From assembly GCA_002840685.1 (NCBI GenBank), contig PHBU01000005.1, positions 124,001 through 188,000 on the forward strand: 64,000 nucleotides of DNA, in the 5' to 3' direction. Source of the DNA: Chloroflexi bacterium HGW-Chloroflexi-6 (GTDB taxonomy: Bacteria; Chloroflexota; Anaerolineae; Anaerolineales; Villigracilaceae). The notes beneath the pieces are model-generated. The model worked only from the letters and a program-made list of their open reading frames with translations, was not told where the DNA came from and ran no database searches. The position numbers and the translations under genes were made by a program. Positions 32,715-40,632 of the stretch are shown in pieces. Numbering within the stretch: position 1 is the first letter of the stretch; every line of letters begins with the position of its first letter.

Positions 32715-33929
32715 CTATGGGGCCGTCGTCCAACCAATCGGGGACTGATTTTCTGCAATTATGAACGCAACATTTTCATTAGCATCAACCACCCAAAGAA
32801 CACTGGAACCGCCTTGATAGAGATGCTCCACCAAAAACTGTTTCCCATCTGGTGACCAAACCGGAGCAGAAATATGCAAGGATGAGTTATCGCCAAAAAT
32901 GTTCAAAGCACAATAATTTAGCATCTTGCCGGAGAGAACATCCACAACTGTCACGATGCTTTCATCTGAGCGATCGCTTATACTGCCCCCAAAAGCAATT
33001 TTTGTTCCATCTGGCGACCAACTCAGATGATCTATTTCAAAACCACGGCCAAAGATTTCATAAAGATGGGTCAATTGCTCAACTTGCCCATCACGCTCAA
33101 CAATAAAAATCTCATCAGGTGGAAAAAATGATTTTTCTTTGATATTCAGCGTGCCTACAACTGCGGCGCGTTCGCCAGAAGGCAACCATGCAACGATTGG
33201 AATACGATCATAACCATCTTGGATACGCGCAAGAATTTTCATCGTATTTAAATCCAGAAGAATACTATCTCCATATTTATAGATTGCTTTTTCCAAGAGA
33301 GGATCAAAAGCTACAAAGAACTGTCTCTCATTGTATGTGTCAAAGTCCGGGAATTCGGCAGGGTTAAGTTTTTCTTGCAAATTTTGATACGGGTCAACAA
33401 TAATATATACAGAGCTTTGCCGGACAACAAGCTGATGATTGTTCAACCAACCCTGAAAATAGAAACGCTCATCATCTGACCAGGCGACTATCTGCCGCTT
33501 TCCCGCTGTATCAGCAAGCACCAGTTCCCATTTTGAAGTAGCACGATTAAGTCCCGTGAAAGCCAGAGTTTTTCTATCCGGAGATACGTGCGCATCCCAA
33601 ATCGTAATATATTCTTCCATTAACGATATTGAAGTGCCATCTTCCAAATTCAGAAGCGATACTTCCAAGCTTGCTGTATGGTTGAAGGGTCGAATCGGCA
33701 CAATCCCGGTCAGGTGAAAATCGCCGGGTTGAGATGAAACCGTAACACACCTCTCAAATACTCCCCCGCTTACGGGATGCACGGTGGCAATCGGCGAAAC
33801 AATCGTGGGGGTTCGGGGAAGCGTGGACGGCAGTACCGAGGGTGACTGGGTTTGTGTGCGTGGAAGAACCGGAGTACAACCAACGAGCGTAGTCAGAAAA
33901 AATACAGTTACAAATAGATTTCTTATCAT
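32715..33929 (-). CDS. TolB-like beta-propeller lipoprotein
   Basis: A 404-residue lipoprotein: signal peptide with lipobox LVGC (C18), a Ser/Thr/Pro-rich spacer to about 45, then a propeller of WD40/PD40-type repeats (SPDRKTLAFTG near 137, LSWSPDGTKIAFGGS near 290, APVWSPDGKQFLVEH near 350). It lacks any enzymatic motif and probably binds or scaffolds at the outer face of the membrane. The DNA is clearly more A+T-rich than its neighbours, consistent with transfer. The ATG at 33929 follows AAGGAAA; the open frame upstream of it has no signal-peptide sense. It may share a message with the pseudokinase-propeller gene upstream on the same strand. Confidence 0.75.
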   Translation of the reverse strand: MIRNLFVTVFFLTTLVGCTPVLPRTQTQSPSVLPSTLPRTPTIVSPIATVHPVSGGVFERCVTVSSQPGDFHLTGIVPIRPFNHTASLEVSLLNLEDGTSISLMEEYITIWDAHVSPDRKTLAFTGLNRATSKWELVLADTAGKRQIVAWSDDERFYFQGWLNNHQLVVRQSSVYIIVDPYQNLQEKLNPAEFPDFDTYNERQFFVAFDPLLEKAIYKYGDSILLDLNTMKILARIQDGYDRIPIVAWLPSGERAAVVGTLNIKEKSFFPPDEIFIVERDGQVEQLTHLYEIFGRGFEIDHLSWSPDGTKIAFGGSISDRSDESIVTVVDVLSGKMLNYCALNIFGDNSSLHISAPVWSPDGKQFLVEHLYQGGSSVLWVVDANENVAFIIAENQSPIGWTTAP

Positions 33930-34054
33930 TTTCCTTACCCTAAACAAGTTGCAGAGTATTGCATAATAATCTGCAACTTGTGAACATCTTTCTTTATTAT
34001 GAGTATTGATTATTAGCATTACTTTCAAAGAATATTGGTTCAAAAGAAGGGTCC

Positions 34055-35860
34055 CTATCTCCCCCAGCGCGGCTGCCAATCAGGGTCGGGGTCTTCGGTC
34101 AACTGGCGCACGTCTGAGCCATCGGGACGCATGATGTAGATGTCGGCATTGCCCGTGCGCTGGGAATTGAAGACGATCCACTGGCCGTCTGGCGAAAAGG
34201 CCGGCGCGGCGTTGTTGCCGCCGCTGGTCAACTGCAAAAATTCCCCCGTCAAAATCTCATAGCGGATAATTTCATTATTGCCCGGCGAACCGGCAAAAAA
34301 GAGCAAAAACTGTCCATCCGGCGACCAGTCGATGCTGCCGCCGGCCCCCACCAGCTTGCCATTCGTCACCGAAGAGACCTGGCTGGTTGCCAGGTCCAAA
34401 ATATAGGCATCATACATGCCCGGCGTTTCTGGCTGCGACATGACAAAGGCCAGGCTGCTGCCATTCGGCGACCAGGCCATGCTGGCAATATTGCCCGAGC
34501 CGTCATGCAACAGGCGCGGATTGGTGCCCTCGCGGGTGATAACCCACAGGTCGGCGGGCTGGCCATCGCGGCTGCTGGCAAAAGCCACCTGGCTGCCGTC
34601 CACCGAAAAGGCCGAGGCCGAGATCTCGCCCAGGCCGTCGGTCAGCCTGGTCAGAATATCACTCTGGAGCAGCTTGATGTACAGGTTAAACGTTCCGCCC
34701 CGGTTGGATGAGAACAGCAGCATGCCGCCATCCGGTGAAAAGGTCGGGTAGAAGTCGTGGGCGCGTTCGGCGGTCAGCAGGGCAATTTCGCCGCCCTGTG
34801 GCGAGACCATGCACAGGTGGTTGATCTCGCGCCGGGTGCAGGTGAACACGATCCGCCCGCCCAGGCCATCAGGGGCGGGGCTGGTCGGGATGGCTGTTTC
34901 GGTCGCCAGCGGCGCAGAAACCGGCAAGGGCGGGATCGGGGAGGCCGACCCGGCAGCGGAGGCGGCCAACGAAACGGCTCCCGGCTGGGGCGTGGGAAGC
35001 AGCCACCAGCCGAGGGCAAACGCCCCGAAAACGGCCAGCAGACCGAAGAGCCAGACCCAGGCTGAGGGCCTGTCACGCCCCGTTTCAGCGAGTTTTACGA
35101 CTGTTGCCGGGCGCGGCGCGGACAGGGGTGGCAGATATTCCCAGTTTTTTGCCAGCAAGGCTGAGGGTGAATCCGCGCCGGTTAAACGCCCGGGCAGCGA
35201 TTCGGCCTGGACGCGGCAGGCCATACAGGCCGTCAGAAAAAACTCCGTTGCGCTCTCAAAATGGATTTCACTGGTCGGCTTGAGCGCGCGCGGCAGGATG
35301 CGCAACAAAAACTCGGGCAGGTTGCCTTTTTCGAGGTCGCCGCCCAACAAATGAACAAAGATCTCGGCCAGGCTGCGAATATCATCGTAAGGCTGACTGA
35401 GCGGGGTGGCATAGAACAGCCCGCCCAGGTGGATCTGGCCGTCGCGCCCGATGTAGATGTTTTGCGGGCGCAAGGCGTGCGCCCAACCGGCCTTGTGAAT
35501 CGCATCCAGCTGGGGGGCGAGGGCTTTCAGGTAGGTCAGCGCTTCGGTCAGTGGAACCGGCGCTTCGAGATAGCGCAGGCTGGGACCTTCGGCGTGGCCG
35601 TCGACCCAGAAGCTGTCGGCGCCGATCTCAAACAGGCCATAGAACGGCAAAAGCCCGGCTTGCGTAATTTTCGCAAGGCTGCGGGCTTTTTCTTCGAGGG
35701 CGCGGCGGGCATCGTCTTCGGGCGGCGTTGGTAAATAATGAACGGTAACCGGCTTGCTGAGCGACAGGTCCCAGGCGCGATAGGCGTGTCCGGCGGCCGT
35801 CAAGCGCACATCGACCCGAAAACGGCTGAGAAGAAGCTGGTTCGACCAATCGGCGCTCAT
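34055..35860 (-). CDS. Pseudokinase-TolB propeller membrane fusion
   Basis: A 601-residue protein. Residues about 12-180 follow the protein-kinase fold but have lost the catalytic set: the ATP Lys site reads PVTVHYLP (H41), the HRDLKPEN loop reads AHALRPQN (127-134; Asp replaced by A129), and DFG reads HLGG (144-147). One transmembrane helix follows at about 272-295, a Pro/Ala-rich linker, then an extracytoplasmic propeller with repeats such as YPTFSPDGGMLLFSSNRGG, SIDWSPDGQFLLFFAG and APAFSPDGQWIVFNSQRTGNADIYIM to the end. This is a signalling scaffold that joins the two sides of the membrane rather than an enzyme. The ATG is 6 nt after a TATAAT box and has no ribosome site. Confidence 0.82.
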   Translation of the reverse strand: MSADWSNQLLLSRFRVDVRLTAAGHAYRAWDLSLSKPVTVHYLPTPPEDDARRALEEKARSLAKITQAGLLPFYGLFEIGADSFWVDGHAEGPSLRYLEAPVPLTEALTYLKALAPQLDAIHKAGWAHALRPQNIYIGRDGQIHLGGLFYATPLSQPYDDIRSLAEIFVHLLGGDLEKGNLPEFLLRILPRALKPTSEIHFESATEFFLTACMACRVQAESLPGRLTGADSPSALLAKNWEYLPPLSAPRPATVVKLAETGRDRPSAWVWLFGLLAVFGAFALGWWLLPTPQPGAVSLAASAAGSASPIPPLPVSAPLATETAIPTSPAPDGLGGRIVFTCTRREINHLCMVSPQGGEIALLTAERAHDFYPTFSPDGGMLLFSSNRGGTFNLYIKLLQSDILTRLTDGLGEISASAFSVDGSQVAFASSRDGQPADLWVITREGTNPRLLHDGSGNIASMAWSPNGSSLAFVMSQPETPGMYDAYILDLATSQVSSVTNGKLVGAGGSIDWSPDGQFLLFFAGSPGNNEIIRYEILTGEFLQLTSGGNNAAPAFSPDGQWIVFNSQRTGNADIYIMRPDGSDVRQLTEDPDPDWQPRWGR

Positions 35861-35866
35861 TCAATA

Positions 35867-35872
35867 ATTATA
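35867..35872 (-). promoter_or_regulatory. -10 box for the pseudokinase gene, leaderless
   Basis: TATAAT on the minus strand, 6 nt before the ATG at 35860; a partial -35 (CTGATA) lies 18 bp further upstream. Transcription would begin at or next to the A of the start codon. Confidence 0.55.
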
Positions 35873-35921
35873 GTTGATGCTGCTTCACAATATCAGGTTT
35901 TCTGCAATTACCCCTGAAAAG

Positions 35922-35966
35922 AAAACAAAAAACTTCGCCCAAAGATTTTTCTCCGGGCGAAGTTTT
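35922..35966 (-). terminator. Terminator after the PIG-L deacetylase gene
   Basis: Perfect 12-bp stem (AAAACTTCGCCC at 35929-35940 with 35955-35966), 14-nt loop, followed on the minus strand by a T-rich tail. It is 18 bp past the stop codon. Confidence 0.85.
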
Positions 35967-35983
35967 GTTTGCAGCTTGCGGGC

Positions 35984-36616
35984 TTACAGGCTGTAACGGC
36001 CGACGATGCGCAGGATGTCAAATCCTTCGGCGAACGAACACTCCGCCAGGGTCCCATGGCGGATCATGGTTGCGCGCAGCAGCTCGGCCTGGAAGTAGTA
36101 CTTGTCGGCGTAGGTTTCGTACTGCGCCAGGGCTGTGACCTTGGCGTTGACATCCGCTTCGTTGACTTCAACCAGGAAGTGCGGGAAGAAGTTGTAACTG
36201 GAACGCACCACATCGAAACCGAGCACGGTAATGCCGCGAAAAGCGCGCAAGGCTTCCTCGGTCATGGTGTTATGGTCCTGGTGAATATCCTGTTTCGAAT
36301 GGACAAAGATCAGATCAGGCTGGAAGTCTTTGCGCAGCTTCAAGAAGTATTCGAGGATATCCTGGCGCGAATCATGAAACAGGCGCGTGGTGAAGTCGCG
36401 CAGGATGACGCTTTCGCGCGGCAGACCGAGGGCCGCCATGCTCCGGTAGTGTTCATCGACCACGTTCTTGAGCAGGGGGTTTTTCTGGTTGTCTGAAAGC
36501 GTTACACACAACATCTGGCTTTTGTTGCCGATATTGTGGATCAACGCACCGCAGCCCAATTCGATATCGTCCGGATGCGCGCCGAGGAAGAGCAGTTTTT
36601 TGCCGTGAAAGATCAT
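35984..36616 (-). CDS. PIG-L/LmbE-family deacetylase
   Basis: A 210-residue zinc-dependent N-deacetylase of the LmbE/PIG-L family, which acts on N-acetylglucosaminyl conjugates. The metal/catalytic motif is LFLGAHPDDIELGCGALI at about 9-26 (A-H-P-D-D), and SKQDIHQDHNTM near 107-118 gives the second H-x-D-H site. A longer frame upstream to 36838 would translate the repeat and antisense of the methyltransferase, so ATG 36616 is used; its ribosome site is weak (TAGGCG). It lies downstream of a methyltransferase, across an inverted repeat, and the two may belong to a glycoconjugate pathway. Confidence 0.85.
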   Translation of the reverse strand: MIFHGKKLLFLGAHPDDIELGCGALIHNIGNKSQMLCVTLSDNQKNPLLKNVVDEHYRSMAALGLPRESVILRDFTTRLFHDSRQDILEYFLKLRKDFQPDLIFVHSKQDIHQDHNTMTEEALRAFRGITVLGFDVVRSSYNFFPHFLVEVNEADVNAKVTALAQYETYADKYYFQAELLRATMIRHGTLAECSFAEGFDILRIVGRYSL

Positions 36617-36633
36617 TTTTGCGCCTAAAATTA

Positions 36634-36691
36634 GCCACAGAGCCGCAGGGACACAGAGCAAGAAAAATCTGTGTCTCGGTGTCTGTGTGGC
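36634..36691. repeat. Imperfect inverted repeat, CACAGAG type
   Basis: A 24-nt left arm (36634-36657, beginning GCCACAGAG and ending GGACACAGA) faces a right arm (36668-36691, TCTGTGTCTCGG to TGTGTGGC). About 18 of 24 positions pair. It fills most of the gap between the methyltransferase and deacetylase genes. Confidence 0.65.
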
Positions 36692-36699
36692 CAAAGAGA

Positions 36700-37506
36700 T
36701 TACTTGGTGGCTAAAATGCCGCCGATAACCTTGGTCATAACCAGCTTGCCGTCGCGTTCGAACCAGCGTGTGGCAACTTTCTCGATCGAGGCGATCAGGG
36801 CTTCGTATTCTTCCTTGCCGTTGAACAGGCTCGTCCACAGTTTGCGGTCTTCACTGAGCGAAGCGCGGACGTAGTCCATAAACGGCGCAACTTCAGGGAA
36901 GGTCAGCGGATTTTCAAAGGTCAGCAGTTCGGTTTTGGCAAAGATCCCGCTGATGGTCTCGAAGATATCGCCCTTGAAGCGGCTCGAGCCGGGCATGGGC
37001 GGGATGGGTTTGTTGGTCGCTTCGGTGATGATGTCGTAGAACATCTTCTTGTTTTCAGGCAGCGGGCCGGTCACAAACAAACGTCCGCCGGGCCCGCGCA
37101 ACACGCGGTGCGCTTCGCTGAATGTGAATTTCAGATCGGCAGCGTAGTAAATGGCAAAAGCGCTCGAAAGAAAGTCAAAACGGTTATCTTCAAAGGCAAA
37201 GGGTTTGTTGAAATCCAGAAACTGGAAATCGATATTCTTGTCGCCGCGCTCAGCCTGTTTGGCGCGGGCTTTGCCGAGCAACTCTTCCGAAAAATCGCCG
37301 CCGATGATCTGCGCCTGGCCTTGGGTGGCATCGCTATATAAGAAACACTGCTTGCCCGCGCCGCAGCCTACATCCAAAATTTGCTGGCCGGGCTGGGGGT
37401 TGAGCACTTCGATATTCCACTGGTCGATGTTGCGCGAACCGTATTTTTCGTGAATATCGATCCGTACCAAAAGATCTTTGGCGGTTTCCTGATAATTAAT
37501 TTCCAT
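36700..37506 (-). CDS. Class I SAM-dependent methyltransferase
   Basis: A 268-residue methyltransferase. Motif I is ILDVGCGAGKQCFLY at about 43-57, motif II acid GGDFSEELL near 68, and motif post-II/IV around FDFLSSAFAIYYAADLKFTFSEAHRVLRGPGGRLFV near 106-142. This is the type-11/UbiE-like fold; the substrate is not apparent. GGAGAG lies before the ATG, and the promoter is about 140 nt upstream with a repeat in between. It is followed by a PIG-L deacetylase on the same strand. Confidence 0.85.
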   Translation of the reverse strand: MEINYQETAKDLLVRIDIHEKYGSRNIDQWNIEVLNPQPGQQILDVGCGAGKQCFLYSDATQGQAQIIGGDFSEELLGKARAKQAERGDKNIDFQFLDFNKPFAFEDNRFDFLSSAFAIYYAADLKFTFSEAHRVLRGPGGRLFVTGPLPENKKMFYDIITEATNKPIPPMPGSSRFKGDIFETISGIFAKTELLTFENPLTFPEVAPFMDYVRASLSEDRKLWTSLFNGKEEYEALIASIEKVATRWFERDGKLVMTKVIGGILATK

Positions 37507-37537
37507 AAAAATCTCTCCTGATTGGCATCAAAATCAT

Positions 37538-37624
37538 TCACCGCGAAGAAACGAAGAGCCCAAAGTTACACGAAGCATCCTTGAAACCTGTGCAATACTT
37601 GGTGCGCTTGGCCGCTTGGCGGTA
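37538..37624. repeat. Imperfect inverted repeat in a methyltransferase leader
   Basis: Left part CACCGCGAAGAAACGAAG (from 37540) and right part ending CCGCTTGGCGGT (37613-37624) are loosely complementary, of the ACCGC-AAG type. It lies in the 5' leader of the methyltransferase gene on the minus strand. Confidence 0.4.
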
Positions 37625-37647
37625 TAAAGGTTTTTAGACAGGCAAAA

Positions 37648-37675
37648 ATTATACCAGACTCAAATCAAAATTCAA
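37648..37675 (-). promoter_or_regulatory. Extended -10 promoter of the methyltransferase gene
   Basis: Minus strand: TTGAAT (37670-37675), 16-bp spacer ending TGG, TATAAT (37648-37653). The TGG before TATAAT makes it an extended -10. Confidence 0.65.
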
Positions 37676-37738
37676 TCGCTGAATTTTGAAAATGTGCTAA
37701 ACTTGGAGATCATCAACCCTAGTGAACGGAAAATCAGC

Positions 37739-39025
37739 ATGGCATCCAAATCCACGATCCAGGCCGTCAAAGGCACCCGCGAATTTTATCCCGAAGAAAT
37801 GGCGCTGCGCAACTACATCAACCAGAAAGCCGCCTCCGCCGCGCAAGCCTTCGGCTACCAGGAATGGGACGCGCCTTTCCTCGAAACCATCGAGCTGTAC
37901 GCCGCCAAATCGGGCGAAGAGCTCGTTAAAGAGCAGTCCTTCGTCTTCAACGACCGCGGCGGCGACCCGATCACCCTGCGCCCTGAGTTGACTCCCAGCC
38001 TGGCGCGCATGATCGCTGCCCGTCAAGGCCTGCTGGCTTTCCCGGTGCGCTGGTGGTCGTTTGGCCCGTTCTGGCGCTATGAACGTCCGCAAAAAGGCCG
38101 CAGCCGTGAGTTTTTTCAGTGGAATATCGACATGCTGGGAGTCAGCTCGCCCGAGGCGGATGCGGAACTGATCGCGATTGCCGCTACCTTCCTGAAATCG
38201 GTCGGGCTGACCCCGGAAATGGCCACCATTTTCGTCAACAACCGCAGACTGATGGATGCGCAGTTCGACGCCCTGGGCATCACCCCGGAAAACCGCTTGG
38301 CTGTCTCAGGGATGGTGGATCGCCGCCCGAAGATGACCCCCGAAGCCTGGGATACCTACACACTGGAAAACGGTCTGAGCCAGAGCCAGCTCGATGGCCT
38401 GAAAAAAGTTCTCGGTAATTACGATCTTTGGCAGGAAAACGATGAACTGGTGCGCCTGTTCAAAGCCCTTGAAGCGCTGGGGGTCAAGGAATACGTCAAA
38501 TTCGACCCGAACATTATGCGCGGGCTGCTCTACTACACCGGGACGGTTTTCGAAGCCTTCGATCTTTCAGGCAGCGTCCGCCGTGCCATTTTGGGTGGAG
38601 GCCGTTACGACAACCTGCTGGCCGATGTAGGCGGCGACCCGCTTTCGGGGGTTGGTTTTGCCATGGGCGATGTTGTCATCGGCATCATTTTGCAAGAAAA
38701 AGGGCTGGTCCCGGCCTTCGTGCCATCTCCCGCACCGGTGCTGGTCACCGTCTTCGACGACAACCTGTGGATGAACTCCTTTGCGCTGGCCGCCGAGCTG
38801 CGCGCTGCAGGCGTCAGCGTGTTAGCTTACCCTGAACCCGTAAAACTACCCAAACAATTCAAGTTTGCCGACCGTATGGGTATCCGCGTGGTGACTGTGA
38901 TTGGTCCCGACGAGGCCGCCGCCGGCAAAGTGACGGTCAAAAACCTGGGCAACGGCACCCAACAGACGGTAGAACGCGCCCAGGTTGCTAAAACAATTGC
39001 CAATATCCTTGAAAGTGCGGGGTAG
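37739..39025 (+). CDS. hisS: Histidyl-tRNA synthetase
   Basis: Class II aminoacyl-tRNA synthetase of 428 residues that charges tRNA-His. Motif 1 region VKGTREFYPEEMALRNYI near 9-26, motif 2 FGPFWRYERPQKGRSREFFQWNIDMLG near 105-131, the histidine-binding GLLYYTGTVFEAF near 262, and motif 3 GGGRYDNLLADVGGDPLSGVGFAMGDVV near 288-315. The anticodon-binding domain follows from about 335 (VLVTVFDDNL...). A GTG at 37694 would add 15 residues without a matching motif, so the ATG is preferred. The cognate tRNA-His gene begins 43 bp after its stop, in the same direction. Confidence 0.95.
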   Translation: MASKSTIQAVKGTREFYPEEMALRNYINQKAASAAQAFGYQEWDAPFLETIELYAAKSGEELVKEQSFVFNDRGGDPITLRPELTPSLARMIAARQGLLAFPVRWWSFGPFWRYERPQKGRSREFFQWNIDMLGVSSPEADAELIAIAATFLKSVGLTPEMATIFVNNRRLMDAQFDALGITPENRLAVSGMVDRRPKMTPEAWDTYTLENGLSQSQLDGLKKVLGNYDLWQENDELVRLFKALEALGVKEYVKFDPNIMRGLLYYTGTVFEAFDLSGSVRRAILGGGRYDNLLADVGGDPLSGVGFAMGDVVIGIILQEKGLVPAFVPSPAPVLVTVFDDNLWMNSFALAAELRAAGVSVLAYPEPVKLPKQFKFADRMGIRVVTVIGPDEAAAGKVTVKNLGNGTQQTVERAQVAKTIANILESAG

Positions 39026-39068
39026 CGGTGATATAATCGGCGGGCTTATGGAATATAGGCTTCTTTAT

Positions 39069-39141
39069 GGCGGGTGTAGCTCAATGGCAGAGCGCTACAC
39101 TGTGGATGTAGTTGTTGTGGGTTCGAGCCCCATCATCCGCC
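39069..39141 (+). tRNA. tRNA-His (GTG anticodon)
   Basis: Cloverleaf folds completely: extra G-1 at 39069, acceptor GCGGGTG (39070-39076) with CATCCGC (39134-39140), D arm GCTC/GAGC, anticodon stem CTACA/TGTAG with loop CTGTGGA and anticodon GTG at 39102-39104, T arm GTGGG/CCCAT with TTCGAGC loop, and discriminator C at 39141. G-1 opposite C73 is the histidine identity pair. CCA is not encoded. It lies 43 bp after hisS. Confidence 0.96.
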
Positions 39142-39145
39142 CCTG

Positions 39146-39174
39146 AAAGACCTCCACGCTGGAGGTCTTTTTTT
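39146..39174 (+). terminator. Terminator after tRNA-His
   Basis: Perfect 11-bp stem AAAGACCTCCA (39146-39156) with 39160-39170, CGC loop, T tail. It may end a joint hisS-tRNA transcript. Confidence 0.9.
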
Positions 39175-39212
39175 AATAATATAGCATTGCCCCATTCAGG
39201 AGCAGCCCTCGC

Positions 39213-40562
39213 ATGACAGACCGAATTTACGTTACCGGACACATTAATCCTGACACCGACTCGATCGCCGCCGCGATGACCTATGCCTGGCTCCTGCGCC
39301 AGCGCGACGGGTTGGATACGCTGGCCTCGCGCGCCGGCCCGATCAACCAGCAAACCGCCTGGGTGCTGAAACGGCTTGAACTCGAGCCGCCCATTCTGCT
39401 GACCGATGCTTCGCCCCGTTTCGAGCTGGTCACCCGCCAACTCGACACCATCCACCCGGATAGCCCACTGGGCGATGCCTGGTCGCTGGCAACCCGCACC
39501 GGCGGCATTGCGCCGGTCGTCGGCGAGGATGGCATCCCATTCGGCATGATCGACGGATTCAGCCTGTTCAACTTCTTCCAACAGGTGATCGGTCCGCGCC
39601 TGGATATGAGCGACCAGCGCATCGCTGACATCATGGCCACGCCTTGCCATGCTGTGGCCGATACAACCGTCCCGCGCTTTCTGGCCAGCGGCCACATCCG
39701 CGATTCTCTTAACCGCATCTTGCGCGAAGAACACAACGATTTTTTTGTGGTGGACGAAGGCGGTCACTACCTCGGCGTTTGCCACCAGCGCGGCGTGCTC
39801 AATCCGCCGCGCTTGAAGATCGTGCTGGTCGATCACAACGAACCGCGCCAGGCCATCGCCTCCCTGGACGAAGCCCAGCTGCTCGAAATCCTTGACCACC
39901 ACCGCCTGGGCAACCCGCACACCCACCAGCCGATCCGCTTTACGGTCGATACAGTCGGCTCGACCAGCACCCTGGTCGCCGAACTGACATCCAAAGCGGG
40001 TCTGTCGATGCCGCCTGCGCTGGCGGGCATGGCCCTGGCCGGCATGCTGGCCGACACATTAATCCTTACCTCGCCAACCACCACCGAACGCGACAAACAA
40101 GCCGCTGAAAAGCTGGCGCGCTGGGCTTTTGTTGGAAACGGGCCACTGAAAGGCGAAACCATCCAATCTTATGGTGAGCAGGTTGTCTCGGCCGGGGCCG
40201 GGTTGGCCAACCGCACACACCAGGAAATCGTCAGCACCGATATCAAGCCCTACGAAGCAGGCGGCTTCAAATTCGCCGTTGCCCAGGCCGAAGTGACCGA
40301 CCTGATGCAGATCGACGAGCACCTCGCCGGCCTGCGCCAGGCGATCGACGAACTCCAAAGCAAACGCGGGCTGGACTTTGCCATGATCCTGATCACCGAT
40401 GTGGTACGCGGCTCGAGCCGTTTGCTGCTCTCGACAGACTACCCGCCCATTTTGCTCGAACTGCCTTACCCGCCCCTGCCCGATGGCACGCGCGATGCAC
40501 CGGGAGTGGTTTCACGCAAGAAACAACTCCTGCCGGTTGTTCTGGGCCTGCTCGAAAACTAA
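39213..40562 (+). CDS. ppaC: Manganese-dependent inorganic pyrophosphatase with CBS-like insert
   Basis: Family II pyrophosphatase (DHH/DHHA2), 449 residues, hydrolysing PPi to phosphate in the cytosol. Metal motifs: VTGHINPDTDSIAAA at 7-21, then VLVDHNE near 207-213, and the DHH sequence ILDHHRLGN near 228-236. DHHA2 lies at about 315-445 with SRKKQLLPVV (the R-K-K-Q phosphate clamp) near 434. The insert at about 60-195 corresponds to a pair of CBS domains as in nucleotide-regulated family II enzymes; no DRTGG domain is present. Adenine nucleotide control is thus likely by analogy. GGAG precedes the ATG. Confidence 0.9.
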   Translation: MTDRIYVTGHINPDTDSIAAAMTYAWLLRQRDGLDTLASRAGPINQQTAWVLKRLELEPPILLTDASPRFELVTRQLDTIHPDSPLGDAWSLATRTGGIAPVVGEDGIPFGMIDGFSLFNFFQQVIGPRLDMSDQRIADIMATPCHAVADTTVPRFLASGHIRDSLNRILREEHNDFFVVDEGGHYLGVCHQRGVLNPPRLKIVLVDHNEPRQAIASLDEAQLLEILDHHRLGNPHTHQPIRFTVDTVGSTSTLVAELTSKAGLSMPPALAGMALAGMLADTLILTSPTTTERDKQAAEKLARWAFVGNGPLKGETIQSYGEQVVSAGAGLANRTHQEIVSTDIKPYEAGGFKFAVAQAEVTDLMQIDEHLAGLRQAIDELQSKRGLDFAMILITDVVRGSSRLLLSTDYPPILLELPYPPLPDGTRDAPGVVSRKKQLLPVVLGLLEN

Positions 40563-40587
40563 ATTCTGCAATTCCATGATAATGCTT

Positions 40588-40632
40588 CCCACTTCAAATT
40601 TCGCGTAAGATTGGAGTGGGAGCAATTTTTTT
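40588..40632 (+). terminator. Hairpin-T7 element between ppaC and the cyclase gene
   Basis: CCCACTTCAA (40588-40597) pairs with TTGGAGTGGG (40611-40620, one G-U), 13-nt loop; AGCAA and seven T follow, and the ATG of the next gene begins directly after the last T. The only ribosome-site candidate (GGGAG at 40618-40622) lies in and beside the 3' arm, so the element could also act as an attenuator. Confidence 0.65.

Noticed and set aside
36634..37624. CRISPR-like repeats around the methyltransferase gene
   Set aside because: The repeats are imperfect inverted pairs, not regularly spaced direct repeats, and no cas gene is present.
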